Below, piece by piece: positions 4,161 through 6,569 of a stretch of 6,569 nt of DNA. Location: the NCBI GenBank assembly GCA_017531065.1, contig JAFXLR010000038.1, positions 1 to 6,569 of the forward strand, given 5' to 3'. Each line of letters opens with the position of its first letter. Position 1 is the stretch's first letter. The notes beneath the pieces are model-generated. The model worked only from the letters and a program-made list of their open reading frames with translations. It was not told the DNA's origin and made no database searches. Origin of the DNA: Bacilli bacterium. Lineage in GTDB: Bacteria > Bacillota_I > Bacilli_A > RFN20 > CAG-826. A program made the position numbers and the translations under genes.

Positions 4161-5550
4161 TGATAAGCCTACCAATGGAATGACCGAGAAGGTTATTGAT
4201 GAACTCAACAAGATCTTGTTAAAAAAAGCCAATGCAAAGCTGGATATCTATTATGTAGCCTGGGATGATTATCTCAATAATTACAACAGTGCGCTTTCTA
4301 TGGACGGAGAAAACATAGATATCATCGGCACAGGAAGTGACTGGCTCGATGCATGGCCCAATGTCCTAAACGGCAACTTCATGCCACTTTCCAAAGATAT
4401 TATTAAGACATACTGCCCCAGAACCTTCGAACATGTTTCGGATCAGGATTGGGACTATTGTACTTATAATAATAAGATCTATCTTATTCCCGAAAATGAA
4501 TACACACAGTGGACCAACCACGGATTTATATACAGAGATGATATTGCGAGAGAGGCCGGCATAAATGAGATAAAGAGCTGGAACGATCTTGATAATTATT
4601 TCAAATATATCAGAACGACAAGACCAAGGATGGTTCCTTGGGATTCCGACGGTAAGAAAGCAATTCACGCACTTGGTTATCTTATGTCGGTGAAGCAGTA
4701 CGTTCCTATATATGAACTCGGTACATACGGAGTTTGGGGTGCATATTCTACTTCACCCGGAAGGATCGTTTCTCCATATTATGAAGGGGAATCCTTTATT
4801 TCTTTTGCCAGACTCATGAAAGAGTGGGATAAGATCGGTGTTTGGCGAGAGGATCTTAATTATGCGGGCAAGAATGATGATGAGTTCTATTCCGGAGAGA
4901 CTGCGGTGATTCAGCATCATACCCAGAATTTCTACACTATCATCAAGCCCAACATGGAGATAGTTAAACCTGAGGCAAGGACAAAGTTCTTTTACTTCGG
5001 TCAGGAGAACGGAAATCTTGTGAGGACAAGTATCCTCCACGGCGCGGTAGGGATCAGCTCAAAGTCTCAGAATCCCGAGAGAGCGCTTATGGTCTATGAT
5101 ATCCTTCGAAATGATGAAGAATGCTATAGGCTTATGAACTATGGTATACGGGGAGTTCAGTATGTTATCAATAAGGATGGCATGCTTGAGAAGCCCAGCG
5201 GATACAATGACGAGAGAGACGGAATCGTGACCAATTTCTGGTGGGGCAGAAGAGATGAGTATGAGATAAAGAATTCATCCTATGCCTGGGAAGATTACGA
5301 AAAGCTTGTCGCTAATTATGATGTAATTGCAAAAGATTATCCTTGGGACCGAGTATCTTTTTCAAGGCCGGAGATAAACGATAAGATTCAGGGAGTATTA
5401 AAGGTCTGTGACAAGTACGTACCTCTTATTGCATACGGTCAGTATGATTGTACTCCCGAGGAAGAAGTCAGACTATTTAGAGAAGAGCTTAAAGCCGCAG
5501 GAATAGAGGAAATTACGGCAGAACTCCAGAAGATTTTGGATTCTGATTAA
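4159..5550 (+). CDS. Extracellular solute-binding protein of an ABC transporter, family 1-like (5' end missing)
   Basis: 463 residues are present, beginning GDKPTNG just before the first ATG (4180). In relatives a stretch like xPGDKPTDxxxVxxxLNxxL follows the signal peptide and lipobox, so only the first few dozen residues are missing and the ATG at 4180 is internal. Visible features are VIDELNKILLKKANAKLDIYYVAW, TGSDWLDAWPNVLNGNFMPLS (lobe 1 with aromatic residues), a YLIPENEYTQW segment, YRDDIAREAGI..SWNDL, and GAVGISSKSQNPERALMVYDIL near the C-terminus. These are typical of LipO/DUF3502-like lipoproteins that feed sugars or oligosaccharides to ABC importers. The ligand cannot be told from sequence. 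Codon use (CCC, AGA, ATA) differs from everything to the left. No permease or ATPase gene lies in the window. A TGA abuts the fragment, so it cannot be translated as it stands. Confidence 0.85.
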   Translation, partial: GDKPTNGMTEKVIDELNKILLKKANAKLDIYYVAWDDYLNNYNSALSMDGENIDIIGTGSDWLDAWPNVLNGNFMPLSKDIIKTYCPRTFEHVSDQDWDYCTYNNKIYLIPENEYTQWTNHGFIYRDDIAREAGINEIKSWNDLDNYFKYIRTTRPRMVPWDSDGKKAIHALGYLMSVKQYVPIYELGTYGVWGAYSTSPGRIVSPYYEGESFISFARLMKEWDKIGVWREDLNYAGKNDDEFYSGETAVIQHHTQNFYTIIKPNMEIVKPEARTKFFYFGQENGNLVRTSILHGAVGISSKSQNPERALMVYDILRNDEECYRLMNYGIRGVQYVINKDGMLEKPSGYNDERDGIVTNFWWGRRDEYEIKNSSYAWEDYEKLVANYDVIAKDYPWDRVSFSRPEINDKIQGVLKVCDKYVPLIAYGQYDCTPEEEVRLFREELKAAGIEEITAELQKILDSD

Positions 5551-5579
5551 AAAATATCCTACCAACAAAGGTGAAACTA

Positions 5580-5588
5580 TGATAAAAT
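5580..5588 (+). promoter_or_regulatory. Candidate extended -10 promoter for the hydratase gene
   Basis: TG-A-TAAAAT at 5580-5588 fits an extended -10 element (TGn plus five of six matches). No good -35 lies 16-18 bases upstream, which the TGn motif can offset. Transcription would start near 5595, leaving a leader of about 54 bases before the ATG at 5649. I see no terminator hairpin after the solute-binding gene, so read-through is also possible. Confidence 0.42.
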
Positions 5589-5621
5589 AGCGCCTGTGAA
5601 ATTGTATACATGTATAGCGCT
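5589..5621. repeat. Palindromic operator-like cluster in the hydratase leader
   Basis: Three symmetric elements are nested here. TATACATGTATA (5605-5616) is a perfect 12-base palindrome. TGTATACA (5603-5610) is a perfect 8-base palindrome overlapping it. AGCGC (5589-5593) and GCGCT (5617-5621) form an enclosing inverted repeat. The cluster sits just downstream of the proposed -10, where a bound repressor would block transcription. GntR-type regulators often bind short GTATAC-like palindromes, but the regulator is not in the window and this link is inference. Confidence 0.45.
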
Positions 5622-5648
5622 TCGAATTACTAGGCAGGAGGAATGGCA

Positions 5649-6569
5649 ATGGTAACAACATTCGACACAGGCTGTTATCTTTTAAACGGTAACACAATCG
5701 TACCCGATGATGCACAGGCACAGCAGGTTCTTGCATCCAAGGGTGTTAATGCAACTAAAGAAACTGCAAAAGAGAATACTATCGCTTACGGAATCTTAAA
5801 GGCTCACAATACATCCGGCAATATGGATAAGCTGTGCGTTAAGTTTGATAAGCTTACTTCTCATGACATTACATATGTAGGAATCATCCAGACAGCGAGA
5901 GCTTCAGGACTTGAGAAGTTCCCTATTCCCTATGTACTTACAAACTGTCACAATTCACTTTGTGCGGTAGGTGGTACCATCAATGAAGACGATCACGTGT
6001 TTGGTCTTACAGCTGCTCAGAAATACGGCGGAATCTATGTTCCTCCTCATCAGGCAGTTATCCACCAGTATGCTAGAGAGATGCTTGCTTCTGCAGGAAG
6101 CATGATCCTTGGATCCGATTCTCACACAAGATACGGTGCCCTCGGTACTATGGCTATCGGTGAGGGTGGTCCCGAGCTTGTTAAGCAGCTTCTTGGACAG
6201 ACATACGATGTTGATATGCCCGGCGTTGTTGCTATTTATCTTGAGGGAACACCCAAGAAGGGCGTTGGTCCTCAGGACGTTGCACTTGCCATTATCGGTA
6301 AAGTATTTGCAAGCGGCTATGTAAAGAATAAAGTTATGGAGTTTGTAGGCCCCGGTGTCAAGAATCTTAGCGCGGATTTCAGGATCGGTGTGGATGTTAT
6401 GACTACAGAGACAACATGTCTCTCATCCATCTGGCAGACAGACGAGACAGTAAAAGAGTTCTACGACATTCACGGAAGGATCGGCGAGTACAAAGAGCTT
6501 AAGCCCGGCGATGTAGCATATTACGACGGACTCGTTAAGGTTGATCTTGATAGCCTTAATCCTATGATC
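5649..6569 (+). CDS. Aconitase-superfamily hydratase, YbhJ-like (N-terminal 307 residues, runs off right edge)
   Basis: 307 codons are open to the window edge. The family carries a [4Fe-4S] cluster and adds or removes water on carboxylic acids. The protein resembles Clostridia entries called simply hydratase (E. coli YbhJ-like, about 750 residues), so roughly 60% is missing. Visible motifs are [20 protein letters not shown] with C100 and C105, [29 protein letters not shown] (D157-S158-H159-T160, the aconitase DSHT signature), [20 protein letters not shown] and ETTCLSSIW with C257, in the place of the aconitase GAT..IFP segment. The later cluster motif (GSCTNS in true aconitase) is outside the window, so cluster chemistry and substrate are unconfirmed. 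The ATG at 5649 is preferred because AGGAGG (5636-5641) lies seven bases before it; the ATG at 5643 is too close. Codon use matches the solute-binding gene. Confidence 0.87.
   Translation, partial: MVTTFDTGCYLLNGNTIVPDDAQAQQVLASKGVNATKETAKENTIAYGILKAHNTSGNMDKLCVKFDKLTSHDITYVGIIQTARASGLEKFPIPYVLTNCHNSLCAVGGTINEDDHVFGLTAAQKYGGIYVPPHQAVIHQYAREMLASAGSMILGSDSHTRYGALGTMAIGEGGPELVKQLLGQTYDVDMPGVVAIYLEGTPKKGVGPQDVALAIIGKVFASGYVKNKVMEFVGPGVKNLSADFRIGVDVMTTETTCLSSIWQTDETVKEFYDIHGRIGEYKELKPGDVAYYDGLVKVDLDSLNPMI

Noticed and set aside
3619..5550. A genuine RpoB-solute-binding fusion read through TGA as Trp
   Set aside because: The two genes share a frame across the join, but such a protein makes no functional sense: an essential cytoplasmic polymerase stub joined to an exported protein without its signal. 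Codon use also changes there. A one-in-three chance of frame agreement is enough.
5473..5736. Reverse-strand open frame at 5473-5736
   Set aside because: It spans the end of one gene, a promoter-like spacer and the start of the next, and its product resembles no known family.
4159..6569. Solute-binding protein and hydratase as parts of one new uptake-catabolism system
   Set aside because: They share a strand and codon style, but the hydratase seems to have its own promoter, no permease or ATPase is present, and adjacency of two genes is too little evidence.

Overview
The window appears to be two unrelated pieces of bacterial DNA joined at about base 4157-4158. Bases 1-4157 carry the beginning of the ribosomal-protein/RNA-polymerase cluster of a low-GC-lineage Gram-positive bacterium. 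The order is rplK (L11), rplA (L1), L10 leader RNA, rplJ (L10), rplL (L7/L12), a terminator-like attenuator, an RsmC-type methyltransferase (the ybxB position of Bacillus subtilis), then rpoB. Protein style, the L10 leader and this order suggest an uncultured Bacilli/Erysipelotrichia-like gut organism; this taxonomic guess is inference. A divergent lipoprotein gene, cut by the left edge, lies upstream instead of the more usual secE-nusG.

rpoB is open for only 179 codons. It ends exactly where the conserved Trp of the RpoB motif IPTRGTW is expected. From there the same frame reads into a solute-binding protein of a carbohydrate-type ABC transporter that lacks its signal peptide. After 98 bases comes the N-terminal part of an aconitase-superfamily hydratase, open to the right edge. 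Codon choice changes at the join: by hand count CCC is 0 of 40 proline codons on the left and 15 of 30 on the right. The right half looks like a Lachnospiraceae-type Clostridia genome (inference). Because rpoB is essential and cannot work as a 179-residue stub, an assembly or library chimera is the simplest explanation.

On the left the genes form a growth-rate-controlled translation/transcription operon. There is a candidate promoter at 579-613, a structured rplK leader that may be an L1 feedback site, the L10 feedback leader, and a hairpin with a short T-run after rplL that would lower expression of the methyltransferase and rpoB relative to L7/L12. The methyltransferase and rpoB overlap by one base (TAATG). 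On the right the hydratase seems to have its own extended -10 promoter with a palindromic, operator-like sequence just downstream.

I see no mobile element, CRISPR array, tRNA or rRNA, and no convincing new multi-gene system. The most interesting points are the chimeric join, a four-residue deletion in the proline-rich loop of L11 that normally forms the thiostrepton site, and several uncharacterised regulatory structures.
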